Shown here: positions 1-8,259 of the stretch, in pieces
How positions within the stretch are numbered: the first letter of the stretch is position 1
Layout of the letters: each line of letters opens with the position of its first letter
DNA from: an uncultured Oscillospiraceae bacterium
Lineage (GTDB): Bacteria; Bacillota; Clostridia; Oscillospirales; Oscillospiraceae
Assembly: GCA_910588495.1 (NCBI GenBank)
Contig: CAJUPU010000007.1
Location: 32,497 to 96,496 of the forward strand
DNA length: 64,000 nt
Reading direction: 5' to 3'
Made by a program: the position numbers and the translations under genes
The notes under the pieces: model-generated
The model's database searches: none
The model's input: only the letters and a program-made list of their open reading frames with translations
What the model was told of the DNA's origin: nothing

Positions 1-1
1 G

Positions 2-313
2 CCCCTCGATGTAGTTGCGGCGGTAGAACTGGATGGTGAGCTCCGCCAGCTCCCGAGGGGTGAAGGCGGTCCTGGGCACGTCGTTGGAGCGGCGGTTGAC
101 GCAGTAGGCACAGTCGTACTGGCAGTAATTGGTGTACAGCACCTTCAGCAGGGACACGCACCGCCCGTCGGCGGTGAAGGTGTGGCAGCAGCCGGAATTG
201 GTGGCGGTGCCGATGGTCCCCGGCTTTCCGCCCCGGACCACCCCGCTGGAGGTACAGGCGGCGTCGTACTTGGCGGCGTCGGCCAGAATGGTCAGCTTGT
301 CCATCACCTCCAT
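2..313 (-). CDS. Putative DNA modification/repair radical SAM protein, N-terminal part (cut by window edge)
   Basis: Only the first 104 residues lie in the window; the gene runs off the left edge. The sequence carries a radical SAM cluster motif, CQYDCAYC (C-X3-C-X2-C), near residue 75, preceded by a cysteine- and glycine-rich stretch (KYDAACTSSG). This combination is typical of the family annotated as putative DNA modification/repair radical SAM protein, often found next to a uracil-DNA glycosylase-like gene. The ATG at 313 is preferred because a GGAGG-type ribosome site lies about 8 bases upstream; a second ATG three codons in is possible. A consensus promoter sits at 366-393. The function assignment rests on recognition of the family and the Cys motif; the rest of the protein is not visible. 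Confidence 0.75.
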   Translation of the reverse strand, partial: MEVMDKLTILADAAKYDAACTSSGVVRGGKPGTIGTATNSGCCHTFTADGRCVSLLKVLYTNYCQYDCAYCVNRRSNDVPRTAFTPRELAELTIQFYRRNYIEG

Positions 314-365
314 GGGGTCCCCTCCTCCCGGTCAGCCGGATGTTCCATCAAACGTTTGTATCTCC

Positions 366-393
366 ATTATAGTACGATTGCTCCTTTTGTCAA
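366..393 (-). promoter_or_regulatory. Sigma-70-type promoter for the radical SAM gene
   Basis: On the minus strand, TTGACA (388-393) and TATAAT (366-371) are both perfect consensus hexamers with a 16-base spacer. They point at the radical SAM gene starting at 313. Confidence 0.8.
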
Positions 394-423
394 GAGGGAT
401 CTTTGCCCGCCGCCCCAATATAC

Positions 424-454
424 AGGACCCATCCCGCATTGCGGAATGGGTCCT
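424..454 (-). terminator. Hairpin downstream of the solute-binding protein gene
   Basis: AGGACCCAT pairs with ATGGGTCCT around a GC-rich core with one internal mismatch. It lies 26 bases after the stop of the lipoprotein gene at 480. No long T-run follows, so termination is likely but not certain. Confidence 0.5.
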
Positions 455-479
455 ATGCCGTTTTGCCGTATCCCCTTTG

Positions 480-1796
480 TCAGCGGGCCGCCAGCGCCGC
501 GTCCTGGAGCCGGTCGAAGGACGCCATGCATTCCTCCACGGTGGCGCCGCCCAGCAGCTCCCGCACGATCAGGCAGGTGTTGCCCCACTGCTCCACGTCC
601 ATGCCCGCGTTGGAGCCCAGGACATAGACCCCTTCCTCGATCCGCTCGTTCAGCGGCTCCAGGGCGGGGATACAGTCCACCGAAACGTTTTTGGAGGGAG
701 AGATCACCCGGTTGGTCTGGGAGTAGAGGGCCAGGGCCTCGTCGGAGGTAATCACCTCCATCACCTCCATGGCCTGCTCCGCGTGTTCCGCGTTGGCGCC
801 CACCGCCCATCCGGTCATGGATATCACCGGCATCTGGCCCCGGCTGCTGGGGAAGCCGACGACCCGCAGCTCGAACTCCGGCCGCCCATAGGCGGTCTCC
901 GCGTTGGCCGCCCCCCAGTAGGCCATGACGATGGGGGTCTTGCCCGCCAAAAAGTCCGCCCCCTCCCCCTCGACGGCCTCGCTGACCAGGGCCTTCGACC
1001 GATCGATATAGCCCCGGTCGATCAGCGTCTGGAGGAACTGGAAGCCGGGACGCATATAGTCGCTGTACCGGGCCTGGCCGCTGTTGAGGGCGTCGATCTC
1101 CGCCTGGGCATTCCCACCGTTGTACAGATCGGCGTAGGCCTGGGCAAACACGAAGGTCTCCAGCCACCAGCGGTTGGCGCCCACAGGCGTTTCGATCCCG
1201 TTCTCCTGGAACACCCGGCAGCACTCCAAAAACTCCTCCGGGGTATTGGGCAGTTCCAGGCCATAGCGCCGGAACAGGTCCATGTTGACGAACAGGCCGT
1301 AGGCCACCACCTCCTGGGGAATGGCCACCAGCTTGCCGTCCACGGTGTTGGCGATGCGGATGATCTCCCGCAGGTTTTGGGCGCTGTCCAGCCCCGACAG
1401 GTCCATCAGCTTGCCCTCCGCCCCCAAGGTCAGGATGGTGTCCGGGTTAAGGAGATACAGATCGTCCATGTCGTTCCGGGCCCGGTCCAGGGCCACCTCA
1501 TCGTAGGTCTTGTCCAGGTAGTCCTCCGCCGTGTAGGTCTGATAGGCCACCGCCACCCCCAGCCGCTCCTCCGCCAGGGCGACGGTCAGGTCGAAGGCGG
1601 TCCTGGCCACGTTTTCCGCGTCTGGGTCGGTCTTTTCCATGGGGCTGAACAGGTCCACCACCTGCCCGCTCACCTTCTCCGATGGGAGCAGGTTCCGGTC
1701 CGTGTCGCCGCCGCAGGCGGCCGCCCCCAGCAGCACAGCCGCCGCCAGGCACACCGCCGCCCACCGGCGCGGGCCGCCATCGTTCCGTTTTTTCAT
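480..1796 (-). CDS. Family 1 extracellular solute-binding lipoprotein
   Basis: The 438-residue protein starts with KKRN, a hydrophobic stretch and a lipobox-like end (LLGAAACGG), so it is predicted to be a lipid-anchored surface protein. The rest has the length and composition of a family 1 solute-binding protein of sugar ABC importers, for example an LNPDTILTLGAEGKLMDLSG-like stretch and many aromatic residues. No permease or ATPase gene is next to it. It follows the hybrid histidine kinase by 16 bases on the same strand and is probably co-transcribed from the kinase promoter at 4460-4489. It may feed a ligand signal to the kinase rather than serve uptake; that role is an inference. The lipobox is imperfect at position -3 (Ala rather than Leu). 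Confidence 0.8.
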   Translation of the reverse strand: MKKRNDGGPRRWAAVCLAAAVLLGAAACGGDTDRNLLPSEKVSGQVVDLFSPMEKTDPDAENVARTAFDLTVALAEERLGVAVAYQTYTAEDYLDKTYDEVALDRARNDMDDLYLLNPDTILTLGAEGKLMDLSGLDSAQNLREIIRIANTVDGKLVAIPQEVVAYGLFVNMDLFRRYGLELPNTPEEFLECCRVFQENGIETPVGANRWWLETFVFAQAYADLYNGGNAQAEIDALNSGQARYSDYMRPGFQFLQTLIDRGYIDRSKALVSEAVEGEGADFLAGKTPIVMAYWGAANAETAYGRPEFELRVVGFPSSRGQMPVISMTGWAVGANAEHAEQAMEVMEVITSDEALALYSQTNRVISPSKNVSVDCIPALEPLNERIEEGVYVLGSNAGMDVEQWGNTCLIVRELLGGATVEECMASFDRLQDAALAAR

Positions 1797-1812
1797 GCTC
1801 TGCTTCGTCCTT

Positions 1813-4362
1813 TCACTTCACAAATCGCCTGATCGTCTTTTTCAGCAGCTCCACGTCCAGCGGCTTGGCCACATGGGCGTTCATGCCCGCGTCCAGCGCC
1901 GCCTTCTCGTCCTCCGCGAAGGCGTTGGCCGTCATGGCGATGATGGGGATCTGCCCGGCGTCCTCCCGGTCCAGGGCCCGGATGGCCCGGGCGGCGTCGT
2001 GGCCGTTCATCACCGGCATCTGCACGTCCATCAGGATGGCGTGGAACCGGCCGGGAGGCGCGCTCTGGAACCGCTCCACCGCCAGGCGGCCGTTCTCCGC
2101 CACCTCGCAGGTGGCCCCCTCCAGCTCCAAAAGCTCCGCCAGGATCTCGGCGTTGATCTCGTTGTCCTCCGCCGCCAGAAAGTGCAGCCCCTCCAAAGCG
2201 CCGTCCGCCTCCGGCTCGGCCCCGGCGGCGGGGACATCCCGCGTCCACAGCTCCGCCACCTTCTCCCGGAAGGCGGCCACGAAAAACGGCTTGGCCAGCA
2301 CCGCCGTGCCCTCCGCCCGCTCCAGCACTTGGGCGTCGTGCTCCGCCAGCATCACCACCGGCACGGCCTGGGAAAGCGCCCCCCGCAGGGCCTGGACCGC
2401 GGCGGCCCCGTCCGCCCCCGGCCCGTCCCAGTCTAGCAGGGCCAGCTGATAGACGGCCCCGCCCCGGATCTTGTCCAGGGACTCTTCCAGCCCGGCGGCG
2501 TCCAAATGGATCCCCGCGTCCGCCATCAGGGCGCGGATGTTCTCCCGGCTGTCCGGGTCCTCGTCCACCACCAGCACCCGGGAGATGCCCCGCTCCGCCC
2601 AGAATTTCGGGTCGGCCCGGTCCTCCTGGATGCGCAGCTCCAGCTCCACCCGGAAGATGGAGCCCTGGTCCACCTGGCTGGACACGTCGATGGTGCCTCC
2701 CATGAGTTCCACGATGCTCTTGGTGATGGCCATGCCCAGCCCGGTGCCCTGCACCTTGTTGGTGGTGCTGTTCTCCGCCCGGGTGAAGGCGTCGAAGATG
2801 GTCTCCAGATACTCCGGCGTCATGCCGTAGCCGTTGTCCTCCACCTCGATGCGGATGTGCTCATACTGGCTGGAGCGCTGCTTCAGCCCCAGGATACGCA
2901 GCTGGATGCGGCCCCCCTCCGGGGTGTACTTCACGGCGTTGGACAGCAGGTTGAGCAGGATCTGGTCGATCCGGGTCTCGTCCCCCACCAGGTACTCGTG
3001 GCGGATGCCGGACACCTCCACGTGGAATTCCTGCCCCTTGGCCCGGGCCATGGGCTGGATGATGGCCTCCACCGAGGAGACGATGTCGCTCAGGGCGAAC
3101 TTGTCGAAGGTGAGCACCACCTTGCCGCTCTCGATCTTGGACACGTCCAGGATGTCGTTGATGAGGCTGAGCAGGTGCTGGCCGGAGGCGGCGATCTTCC
3201 TGGTGTACTCCCGCACTTTGGCCGGGTCTCCGGCGTCCCGGGCCAGCAGGGTGGTGAAGCCCAGCACCGCGTTCATGGGGGTGCGGATGTCGTGGGACAT
3301 GTTGGACAGGAAGGTGGTCTTGGAGGTGCTGGCGATCTGGGCGGCCTGGAGGGCCTGGGCCAGCTGCTGGCTGTGGAGCCTGCGCTCCTCCTCCCGCTCC
3401 TTCCTCACCCGCTCCTGCTGCCGCCAGCTGAGGTAGTACAGCAGCACGCACAGGAAGAAGGCGGCCAGCATGGCGGCCACCACCATGACGATGTTCTGGT
3501 TGACCGTCCGCCCCTCCTGCTGGATGGCCTCCACCGGCACATAGCCCACCAGGAAGATGGTCCCGCCGTTCACCGACCACATATAGTTGAGGGCGTTGAC
3601 GCTCCGGATATCGTGGTAGAACAGGATATTCCGCCCGCTGGTCAGGCACTGGGCCACCTCCGAGCGGATGTCGGGGTCCTGGATCGCGTTGGCCCGGTAG
3701 AAGTCGTCCAGGTTCAGGTGGCCGGCGCTGCGCTGGCCCATCCCCTTGGGCTTCAGGACGAACCGCTCGCTCTGGGCGTCCATGATATACAGCGTGGCCT
3801 GCTTGTTATAGAACCCCTCCGAGGGCAGGGCGCGGTCGATGGTGTCGTAGACGTATTCGACGTAAAGGGTGCCCAGCTCCCGCCCGTCCCGCTCCACGGG
3901 GCATTTCATGGTGTAGGCCCAGGTGCCCATATGGTTCACGTAGGACCGGGAGATGGGCATACCGGCCACCATGCCCCCGGCGGAGAAGTCCAGCCCCTCC
4001 GCCGTGAACGCCTCCCCGTTGTTGGAGATGCCTTGGGTCCTGCCCGCCGGGATCAGGGACAGCTTCACCATGGTCCGGCTGCTGGAGGCGGAGAGGATGA
4101 ACTCCTCCAGATCCTCCGCCCGGGCCGCCTCCTGGGCGATCAGGGCCTGGAAGTCCGCCTCGCTGTTCAAAATGGCCTCGATGGTGCACTGGATCAGGTC
4201 CAGGCTCTCGCTCAGGTTCTGGATGGCCGCGGCGGACATCTCCCGGGACGTTCTCCGGGCCACCATGTATATCACCGTGCCGAAAACGCAAAAGACCAGC
4301 AAAATAGAGAGGAGCAGAGGGCCCCCTCTCCGTTGTTCCCTTTTGTCCGGTTTCTCTTTCAT
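1813..4362 (-). CDS. Hybrid sensor histidine kinase with two receiver domains
   Basis: About 849 residues. An N-terminal membrane helix (LLLSILLVFCVFGTVIYMV) is followed by a roughly 250-residue extracytoplasmic sensor region, a second helix near residue 305, a short charged coiled stretch, then a kinase core. The phospho-acceptor motif is SHDIRTPMNAVLGF, followed by an ATPase domain with N (LLNLLSNAVKYTPEGG), G1 (EDNGYGM) and G2 (GTGLGMAI) boxes. Two receivers follow. The first (VLVVDEDP, LLDWDGP) is degenerate around the phospho-acceptor; the second (AAEDNEINAEIL, LMDVQMPVMNG, KPLD) is intact. ATG at 4362 is chosen for a GGAGAG site 9 bases upstream; an ATG at 4377 and a GTG at 4395 are in frame. 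The downstream partner is the solute-binding lipoprotein. No separate output regulator is in view, so phosphotransfer probably ends elsewhere. Confidence 0.88.
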   Translation of the reverse strand: MKEKPDKREQRRGGPLLLSILLVFCVFGTVIYMVARRTSREMSAAAIQNLSESLDLIQCTIEAILNSEADFQALIAQEAARAEDLEEFILSASSSRTMVKLSLIPAGRTQGISNNGEAFTAEGLDFSAGGMVAGMPISRSYVNHMGTWAYTMKCPVERDGRELGTLYVEYVYDTIDRALPSEGFYNKQATLYIMDAQSERFVLKPKGMGQRSAGHLNLDDFYRANAIQDPDIRSEVAQCLTSGRNILFYHDIRSVNALNYMWSVNGGTIFLVGYVPVEAIQQEGRTVNQNIVMVVAAMLAAFFLCVLLYYLSWRQQERVRKEREEERRLHSQQLAQALQAAQIASTSKTTFLSNMSHDIRTPMNAVLGFTTLLARDAGDPAKVREYTRKIAASGQHLLSLINDILDVSKIESGKVVLTFDKFALSDIVSSVEAIIQPMARAKGQEFHVEVSGIRHEYLVGDETRIDQILLNLLSNAVKYTPEGGRIQLRILGLKQRSSQYEHIRIEVEDNGYGMTPEYLETIFDAFTRAENSTTNKVQGTGLGMAITKSIVELMGGTIDVSSQVDQGSIFRVELELRIQEDRADPKFWAERGISRVLVVDEDPDSRENIRALMADAGIHLDAAGLEESLDKIRGGAVYQLALLDWDGPGADGAAAVQALRGALSQAVPVVMLAEHDAQVLERAEGTAVLAKPFFVAAFREKVAELWTRDVPAAGAEPEADGALEGLHFLAAEDNEINAEILAELLELEGATCEVAENGRLAVERFQSAPPGRFHAILMDVQMPVMNGHDAARAIRALDREDAGQIPIIAMTANAFAEDEKAALDAGMNAHVAKPLDVELLKKTIRRFVK

Positions 4363-4459
4363 TTTCACGCTCTCCATTCCGCCCCCATGGGGCACCCTGG
4401 GCCGTCTGCGGAAGGGGGCCCGAGGCGCTGCGCGCGGCCTGGGCCTGCCCGACTGTATG

Positions 4460-4489
4460 ATTATACCATTCCCCTTCTTTTAGTGTCAA
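4460..4489 (-). promoter_or_regulatory. Promoter for the hybrid kinase and lipoprotein pair
   Basis: On the minus strand TTGACA (4484-4489) and TATAAT (4460-4465) are separated by 18 bases, both perfect hexamers. The rest of the gene-free stretch 4396-4703 is GC-rich and shows no further feature. Confidence 0.8.
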
Positions 4490-4703
4490 TAGCGCGGCGC
4501 GGGCCTCCGGCGGCCTGTCCGGCCCATTCCGGCAGGCCCTGCATTGGACATTTTCCCCATGATATGCCGGGATAGCGGGGAATGCCACCCGCGGGGCGGA
4601 TCTTGGGGGAAGGGACCGGCGGAGGCGGGCGGAGCGTCCGCCGCGAAAAATATTGCCCGCGCCCCTTTGCGCGCCGCCCCCGGCGGGCGGGGACGGCGGG
4701 CGG

Positions 4704-5180
4704 TCATTGGTCCGGGCCGCCGGAGAGCCGGCCGCAGCGCTCCTCGTGCCGCTGGAGCATCCCCTCAAAGACCGCCGCCTCCACGGTCTGGACGCACTTG
4801 TCCAGATCCCGCTTGACCTCCCGCTCCCAAAAGCGCAGGACGGTCCAGTTCATGGCGGCCAGGCGCTGTCCGTCCCGGATGTCCCGGGCCATGTTCTCCT
4901 GGATCTTCTCCCGCCAGTAGTCCGGGTTGGACTTCACCTTCTTTTTGTAGAGCCAGTTGTAGCCGTGCCAAAACTCCCCGTCCACGAAGATGGCGATCTT
5001 GTGCTTGGTCAGGGCGATGTCCGGCGAGCCGGGCAGCGCTTTGTGGTTGAGCCGGTAGCGGTAGCCCCTGCGCCACAGCGCCTTGGCCAGCATGGTCTCC
5101 GCCTCCCCCCGCTTGAGGCGCACCCGCCCCATCCGCCTGGACACCGCCGGGGTGGTGTCGTACTGCTTGGGGTGCTTCAT
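4704..5180 (-). CDS. vsr: Vsr-like very short patch repair endonuclease
   Basis: The 158-residue protein has the length and signature of Vsr mismatch endonucleases: MGRVRLKRGEAE at the N-terminus, LPGSPDIAL around the catalytic Asp, and the FVDGEFWHGYN block with the conserved FWH. Vsr proteins nick at T:G mismatches made by deamination of 5-methylcytosine, so they normally accompany C5-cytosine methyltransferases. One such gene is 0.75 kb away on the other strand. Compared with E. coli Vsr, the Thr-His pair before GCFWH is replaced by Val-Asp, a substitution common in divergent family members. The gene begins 6 bases after the stop of the restriction endonuclease gene and has no clear ribosome site, suggesting translational coupling. 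Confidence 0.85.
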   Translation of the reverse strand: MKHPKQYDTTPAVSRRMGRVRLKRGEAETMLAKALWRRGYRYRLNHKALPGSPDIALTKHKIAIFVDGEFWHGYNWLYKKKVKSNPDYWREKIQENMARDIRDGQRLAAMNWTVLRFWEREVKRDLDKCVQTVEAAVFEGMLQRHEERCGRLSGGPDQ

Positions 5181-5186
5181 GGCGGG

Positions 5187-5801
5187 TCAGGGGGCGTGGC
5201 GGACCACCCGCTTGGTGTCCCTGTCGATGTGGAAGCCCTCGGGCGGCTCCAGCCCCACGATCAGGATCGGGGTGGGCAGCATGGCTTGCAGCGGCAGCAG
5301 ATAGCGCAGGAACTTTTCATAGGACCCCACCGCGCTGTCGAAGTTCCCCGCCGCTTTCATGGCCTCCGTGGCGCAGATCAGCACCCCCGCCGAGGTCTGC
5401 ACCTCCTTGGCCACATGGTTGAGTTCGCAGGCCAGCACGGGCTTGATCAGGTTCCAGGCGATGGCCTCGCCGTGGTTGAAGGCCACCTCCACCGAGATCT
5501 GGTCCTTGGCGAAGTCCAGCCGCCAGCGGTTTTTGTCCCGGCCGTCCTTATAGGCCGGGTCGCTGAAGATGGCGCTCTCCGCCTGCCAGCCCCGGGCCAC
5601 CAGCCCCTCCTTGATGAGGCGGTTGATCGTCTCGGACAGGCTCTTTTTGTTCTCCCGCCGGTTCTCCTCGTAGCATTGGATCAGCTGCTCGTCGCCGATC
5701 CCCTCCAGCACGTCCACGATCTCCCGGTACAAAAGGGCGTACCGGGGGTCTGTGTCGAACAGGTTTTGGGCGTGGCGGTGGTCGTGGGTGATAAAGCGCA
5801 T
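5187..5801 (-). CDS. BglII/BstYI-like type II restriction endonuclease
   Basis: The 204-residue protein fits the BglII family in length and order. An N-terminal HDHRHAQNL segment resembles the YNHADEIL start of BglII. The motif RLDFAKDQISVEVAF matches the BglII active-site block, with Asp and Glu spaced exactly nine residues apart as in Asp84 and Glu93. The residue matching BglII Gln95 is Ala here, so the third catalytic position differs. A TTG start further up (5846) would add 15 residues, but ATG at 5801 has the better AGAAAGGA site. The gene is divergent from a C5-cytosine methyltransferase and precedes the Vsr gene, as expected for a restriction-modification locus. The recognition sequence cannot be inferred. 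Confidence is high for restriction enzyme by context, moderate for the BglII fold. Confidence 0.7.
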   Translation of the reverse strand: MRFITHDHRHAQNLFDTDPRYALLYREIVDVLEGIGDEQLIQCYEENRRENKKSLSETINRLIKEGLVARGWQAESAIFSDPAYKDGRDKNRWRLDFAKDQISVEVAFNHGEAIAWNLIKPVLACELNHVAKEVQTSAGVLICATEAMKAAGNFDSAVGSYEKFLRYLLPLQAMLPTPILIVGLEPPEGFHIDRDTKRVVRHAP

Positions 5802-5866
5802 CCTGCCGTCATCCTTTCTCTGTTTTGTGTCTTGGCCCTTGGCCAAAAAATTTTTCCCGTTCCCTC

Positions 5867-5895
5867 TTGATCTTTTTGGCGAAGTGTGTTATACT
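5867..5895 (+). promoter_or_regulatory. Promoter for the cytosine methyltransferase
   Basis: TTGATC (5867-5872) and TATACT (5890-5895) are 17 bases apart. A TATAAT-like hexamer on the opposite strand at 5905-5910 may serve the divergent endonuclease gene, so the two promoters could overlap; its -35 is not clear. Confidence 0.7.
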
Positions 5896-5933
5896 TTGGT
5901 TCCGATTATAACAGAAAGCGGAGGGATGGGGAA

Positions 5934-7163
5934 GTGGCCGGTGGAAAAAATATCCGCGTGGTGGAGCTTTTCGCCGGTGTGGGCGGATTTCGGGTGGGGC
6001 TGGAGGCCGCCTCGCCCCGCTTCGAGACCGTCTGGGCCAACCAGTGGGAGCCCGGCCAGTCGGGCCAGTGGGCCTATAAGTGCTACGCCGCCAATTTCGG
6101 CAGGGACGGCGGGCAGGCCAACTGCTCCAACCAGGACATTGCCTCCGCCGTCGGCCAGGTGCCGCCCCACGACCTGCTGGTGGGGGGCTTCCCCTGCCAG
6201 GACTACTCGGTGGCCAGCACCGGGGCCCGGGGCATCGAGGGGAAAAAGGGGGTGCTCTGGTGGTCCATCGACCAGATCGTCCGGCTGCGCCGTCCCAAGT
6301 TCATCCTGCTGGAGAATGTGGACCGGCTGCTGAAGTCCCCCGCCGGCCAGCGGGGCCGGGACTTTGGGATCATCCTGCGCTGTTTGTGGGACAAGGGCTA
6401 TGTGGTGGAGTGGCGGGTGATCAACGCCGCCGACTACGGCCTGGCCCAGCGCCGCCGCCGCACCTTCATTTTCGCCGCCCGGGAGCACACCCGGTTCCAT
6501 AACCGCCTCACCCGGCTGGACCTGGAGAAGAACGGGGGGCGTTGGCTGCGCACCGGCGGCTTTTTCGCCCCGGCCTTCCCCGTAGAGGCGTCCTTCGCCT
6601 CCCCGGCCAGGACGGTGGATCTGGAGGAGTACGCCGACCTGCTGGACATGACCCAGCGGTTCTCCGCCCCCTTCTGCGGCGCGGGAGCGATGGTGGGCGG
6701 CAAGATCTACACCCGGGAGGTGGTCCCCCAGCGCGCCGAGGCCCAGCCCCTCTCGGCGCTGGTGGAGCGGGGCGGCGTGGATCGGCGCTATTTCATCCCC
6801 GAGGACGAGCTGGACAAGTGGACCTACATGAAGGGCCCCAAAAAGATCCCCCGGGTGGCCAAAAAAACGGGCCATGCATACATTTTTTCCGAGGGCGGCA
6901 TCGCCTTCCCCGACCCGCTGGACCGCCCGGCCCGCACCATGCTCACCAGCGAGGGGAGCGCCAACCGCAGCACCCACGTCATCGCCGACCCGGAGACAGG
7001 GCGGCTGCGCATCCTGACCCCGGTGGAGGCCGAGCGCATCAACGGCTTCCCCGACGGCTGGACCGACACCGGAATGCCGGAGCGTCAGCGCTACTTCATC
7101 ATGGGCAACGCCCTGGTGGTCCCCCTCATCACCCGGATGGGGGAGCGCATCCTGCAGGTCTGA
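5934..7163 (+). CDS. DNA (cytosine-5)-methyltransferase of a restriction-modification system
   Basis: The 409-residue protein has the C5-methyltransferase motifs in order. Motif I is VELFAGVGGFRVGLE, motif IV carries the catalytic Cys in GGFPCQDYSVAS, motif VI is LLENVDRLL, motif VIII is AQRRRRTFIF, and motifs IX-X are LTPVEAERINGFPDGW and MGNALVVPL. A variable region of roughly 150 residues before motif IX should be the target recognition domain. GTG at 5934 is chosen because a GGAGGG site lies 8 bases upstream; earlier in-frame starts overlap the promoter. The enzyme should protect host DNA from the divergently encoded BglII-like endonuclease. The neighbouring Vsr gene agrees with 5-methylcytosine as the product. 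Confidence 0.93.
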   Translation: MAGGKNIRVVELFAGVGGFRVGLEAASPRFETVWANQWEPGQSGQWAYKCYAANFGRDGGQANCSNQDIASAVGQVPPHDLLVGGFPCQDYSVASTGARGIEGKKGVLWWSIDQIVRLRRPKFILLENVDRLLKSPAGQRGRDFGIILRCLWDKGYVVEWRVINAADYGLAQRRRRTFIFAAREHTRFHNRLTRLDLEKNGGRWLRTGGFFAPAFPVEASFASPARTVDLEEYADLLDMTQRFSAPFCGAGAMVGGKIYTREVVPQRAEAQPLSALVERGGVDRRYFIPEDELDKWTYMKGPKKIPRVAKKTGHAYIFSEGGIAFPDPLDRPARTMLTSEGSANRSTHVIADPETGRLRILTPVEAERINGFPDGWTDTGMPERQRYFIMGNALVVPLITRMGERILQV

Positions 7164-7289
7164 CCCATACGGGGCCGCGCCGTGTGGATCCTCCATCCCG
7201 GTCCCGGCAGGCTCGTCCAGCGGCGGCCGCCGTCCCGGGGCGGGTCTTTGCTCTGTAGGAGAGGAACAACGCCGTTTGACACAGGAATG

Positions 7290-7335
7290 ACAGGGACAGG
7301 GCAGACCGTGACGGTCTGCCCTGTCCCTGTCTTTT
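7290..7335 (+). terminator. Strong terminator after the methyltransferase
   Basis: A perfect 19-base inverted repeat (7290-7308 with 7312-7330, loop TGA) is followed by CTTTT. It lies between the convergent methyltransferase and C39 peptidase genes and may stop transcription from both sides, although only the plus strand has a T-run. Confidence 0.85.
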
Positions 7336-7383
7336 CCCGAGGCCCCGCCCATGGCGGGGCTCGTTCTTTTCACGCAAGCGGGG

Positions 7384-8160
7384 TCACTCGATTGCCACCG
7401 CCCGGCCGCCCATGGCGGAAAAGCTGTCCCAAAACAGGCTCTTGTCCATCTGGACGAAGCCGCTGATGGGGTCGCAGATCCGGTACTGCCCATCGGCCAC
7501 CCCCGCCAGCACCACACAGTGCAGGTTGCGGTAGGGCCGGTACGCCCGCCCGTCCTCCAGCGTCCAGGAGGAGCCGCTGTACTGGGGCGCGGCGTAGCCC
7601 AGAGTCACCCACACCACCAGCGGGGTCCCCGCCTGGGCGTACCGGTCCAGCTCCACCCGGCTCAGCCCGGTCAGGTCCCTGGCCCGCAGGGAGCTCCCGC
7701 AGTGGTCCAGCCAGCCGTTGGCCGCCTGGACGATGGGCCCCTCAAAGCAGTACCAGCCCCCGGCGGGGTCGGCGGCGTCCCCCGCGTACCACTTCTCCGG
7801 GTCGGGGCCGTAGCGCACGCCGTCCATCTGGGAAAAATCCGCCTTGGGCAGATAGTCCCGGTACAGCTCCAGCTTGTCCGCCGGACAGCCCGCCGCCCCC
7901 AGCGCCATGGCCAGGCTGGTGACCTCGCAGCCGTTGGGCAGCTCCGGGTTCTGGGCGATCCACTCCACCGGGCGGCCGCCCTCCGGCGGGACGCCCAGGG
8001 CCGGAACGGTCCGCGCCAGCGCCGCGATCAGCACCGCCGCCGCGGCCGCCAGGATCTGCAGGCGGTAGCGCCGCCGCAGGGCCTGCCGCCGGGCGCTCTT
8101 CCGGGGCCTGGGCGCCGCCTGCGCGGGCAGGACCGCCATGGTCATGGTAGTGTTTTTCAT
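7384..8160 (-). CDS. C39-like cysteine peptidase, membrane-anchored
   Basis: The 258-residue protein has a basic N-terminus (RRQALRRRYRLQ) and one hydrophobic segment around residues 34-50, so it is probably exported or anchored with its catalytic part outside. The core matches the C39_2 (YvpB-like) peptidase family: a Gln shortly before the catalytic Cys in AQNPELPNGCEVTSLAMAL, the His in NLHCVVLAGV, and an Asp in RICDPISG. The segment VVWVTLGY is also typical. The role in the cell is unknown; relatives are secreted or cell-wall-associated hydrolases. It is flanked by an unrelated unknown gene upstream, with a 97-base gap that contains part of a short repeat. Confidence 0.83.
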   Translation of the reverse strand: MKNTTMTMAVLPAQAAPRPRKSARRQALRRRYRLQILAAAAAVLIAALARTVPALGVPPEGGRPVEWIAQNPELPNGCEVTSLAMALGAAGCPADKLELYRDYLPKADFSQMDGVRYGPDPEKWYAGDAADPAGGWYCFEGPIVQAANGWLDHCGSSLRARDLTGLSRVELDRYAQAGTPLVVWVTLGYAAPQYSGSSWTLEDGRAYRPYRNLHCVVLAGVADGQYRICDPISGFVQMDKSLFWDSFSAMGGRAVAIE

Positions 8161-8225
8161 AAAAAGTCCCCCTTTTCACGTTCTCCGGGCCGTTGTACCC
8201 ATTGTCCGTCAAAGGGGGGCTCAAA

Positions 8226-8259
8226 GTCACCAAGAAGCTGTATCGAACTTGTAAAGATC
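8226..8259. repeat. 34-bp dispersed repeat, copy 1
   Basis: This stretch and 11425-11458 align base for base except at seven positions (shared core TATCGA-CTTGTAAAGAT). Each copy sits at the stop codon end of a minus-strand gene. See the second copy and the related finding. Confidence 0.6.

Noticed and set aside
129..1832. Long plus-strand open frame opposite the solute-binding protein gene
   Set aside because: Antisense to a clear gene; composition is Pro/Gly/His/Arg-rich as expected for GC-rich shadow frames. The same applies to 2506-4575, 9207-10700, 11350-12882 and 13627-16170.
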